From the NCBI GenBank assembly GCA_007131535.1, contig SLQI01000480.1, positions 1 through 6,477 on the forward strand: a stretch of 6,477 nucleotides of DNA, given 5' to 3'. The DNA is from Balneolales bacterium (lineage in GTDB: Bacteria > Bacteroidota > Rhodothermia > Balneolales > Natronogracilivirgulaceae). The notes under the pieces were generated by a model. It was given only the letters and a program-made list of their open reading frames with translations, ran no database searches and was not told where the DNA came from. Positions within the stretch are counted from its first letter, which is position 1. The number at the start of each line of letters is the position of its first letter. Below are positions 5,960 through 6,477 of the stretch, piece by piece. The translations under genes and the position numbers were made by a program.

Positions 5960-5982
5960 TTGAGATATAACTCTAATAGTCC
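5954..5982. promoter_or_regulatory. Hairpin upstream of the exported cupin
   Basis: GGACTATTGAG (5954-5964) pairs with CTC (5971-5973) and AATAGTCC (5975-5982), with one bulged T and a six-base ATATAA loop: 11 base pairs in all. It ends 37 nt before the ATG at 6020, so it would lie in the leader of that gene if transcription starts upstream. On the minus strand the stem is followed by TGTGTTTTTTG, so it could also act as a terminator for leftward transcription. An operator or simple leader structure are alternatives. Confidence 0.5.
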
Positions 5983-6009
5983 GGAAACCTTAAGAAATCA
6001 ACCATCACC

Positions 6010-6016
6010 GGAGGAG
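6010..6016 (+). promoter_or_regulatory. Strong ribosome binding site of the exported cupin
   Basis: GGAGGAG lies three nt before the ATG, and its GGAGG core lies five nt before it. It is the best Shine-Dalgarno match in the window. It decides the start at 6020 over the upstream in-frame ATGs at 5852 and 5924, which have no such site. Confidence 0.8.
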
Positions 6017-6019
6017 AAT

Positions 6020-6477
6020 ATGACACTGTACAAATTCATTACACTACCCCTTGTATTGCTCGCAATAGCGTTTATCTGGTCCGATGCTTACGGACAATAC
6101 GATACCGATGAACACTTCATGATAACGGCAGATGAGCTGGAATGGGGACCTGTAGCTTCAATGGGTGAAGGTGCTCAAATCGCATTTATTGAGGGTGATA
6201 TCAGTGAAGAAGAACCCTTTACTTTCCGACTTAAGTTGGAGCCCGGTTACAAAGTACTGCCGCATATCCATCCGGAGTACGAGCGTGTAACGGTCATCTC
6301 GGGCACGTTTCATTTTGCTCACGGCAAGGAGTTCAACCCGGATGAAACCAAGGAACTACCCCCGGGCAGTGTGGCAATTATGCCGCCCGGTGATCCCATG
6401 TTCGGCTATGTTGAAGAGGAGACGGTCATCCAGCTCCACGGCACGGGACCATGGGGGATTGAGTATATCAATCCCGA
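6020..6477 (+). CDS. Exported cupin-domain protein, C-terminus outside window
   Basis: 152 residues are visible and the frame is still open at the edge. The N-terminus is a signal peptide: Lys5, a hydrophobic core (about 7-19), then DAYG-QY with likely cleavage after Gly25. There is no Cys lipobox, so the product should be periplasmic or secreted. The mature part has WGPVASMGEGAQIAFIEGD (42-60), then the cupin motif PHIHPEYERVTVISGTFHF (81-99) with His82, His84 and Glu88 as ligands. Next come LPPGSVAIMPPGDPMFGY (113-130) and VIQLHGTGPWGIEYINP (136-152). In relatives as I recall them, the segment after PPG carries a His (as in RHFAW) that completes the metal site; here it reads DPMFGY with no His. 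Very few residues should be missing at the C-terminus. It belongs to a different cupin group from both others here. The role is unknown. Confidence 0.88.
   Translation, partial: MTLYKFITLPLVLLAIAFIWSDAYGQYDTDEHFMITADELEWGPVASMGEGAQIAFIEGDISEEEPFTFRLKLEPGYKVLPHIHPEYERVTVISGTFHFAHGKEFNPDETKELPPGSVAIMPPGDPMFGYVEEETVIQLHGTGPWGIEYINP

Larger units (their letters stand above)
5151..6019. other. 869-nt region without an intact gene
   Basis: From left to right it holds a hairpin, a degenerate repeat piece, two near-identical repeats with an 80-nt spacer, an AT-rich stretch (5649-5788), a probable methyltransferase remnant and a hairpin before the last cupin. The AT-rich stretch shows only an 11-bp direct repeat, AATTCTGAAAA, at 5703-5713 and 5766-5776. 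I see no RNA gene and no recognisable promoter. Reading frames crossing the repeats on either strand translate repeat DNA and should not be annotated as genes. Confidence 0.8.

Noticed and set aside
5852..6477. A longer cupin starting at ATG 5852, in frame with 6020.
   Set aside because: The frame is open, but 6020 has GGAGGAG directly upstream and begins a proper signal peptide. An upstream start would bury that signal behind 56 residues of methyltransferase-like remnant and hairpin-encoded sequence.

Overview
The window is a plus-strand gene array of small soluble enzymes and cupins with moderate base composition. It holds no tRNA, rRNA, transposase or CRISPR array. The sequence cannot fix the host. 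A Bacteroidota/Rhodothermota/Balneolota-type bacterium is my best guess, from the style of the lipoprotein cupin, the AT-rich gaps without clear sigma70 promoters, and the dispersed repeat family near 5.3-5.65 kb. This is inference from remembered family resemblance, not a search result.

Layout: (1) 1-927 is a two-gene unit: the C-terminal part of an alpha/beta hydrolase (nucleophile elbow just off the left edge), then a WSE-type cupin 15 nt later. (2) 1042-1857 is a class I SAM methyltransferase. (3) 1978-2481 is a lipoprotein with a single cupin domain. (4) 2569-2857 is a decayed second copy of the WSE-type cupin, with changed frames and an internal deletion. Its last stop codon overlaps the start of an intact short-chain dehydrogenase/reductase (2857-3687). 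(5) 3802-5150 is a two-gene unit with a 4-nt overlap: an OsmC-fold protein and a second class I methyltransferase. A GC-rich hairpin directly follows its stop. (6) 5151-6019 has no intact gene. It holds two near-identical repeats of about 130 bp (5311-5438 and 5519-5648), a probable degenerate third piece (5209-5251), a probable remnant of a methyltransferase C-terminus (about 5789-5959), and a hairpin 37 nt ahead of the next start. (7) 6020 to the right edge is a secreted or periplasmic cupin, cut off by the window.

The genes share no recognisable single pathway. Together they look like an accessory cluster of small-molecule processing enzymes: hydrolase, NAD(P)-dependent reductase, two methyltransferases, an OsmC-fold protein and three intact cupins from three sequence groups. 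Two further genes of the same families are decaying. A role in detoxification or in modifying small metabolites is plausible but not shown.

I did not find a clearly new defence or mobile system. The most informative signals are the two pseudogenes of families that also have intact members here, the stop/start overlap of the dead cupin with the live SDR, the inverted-ended repeat pair, and the two strong hairpins.
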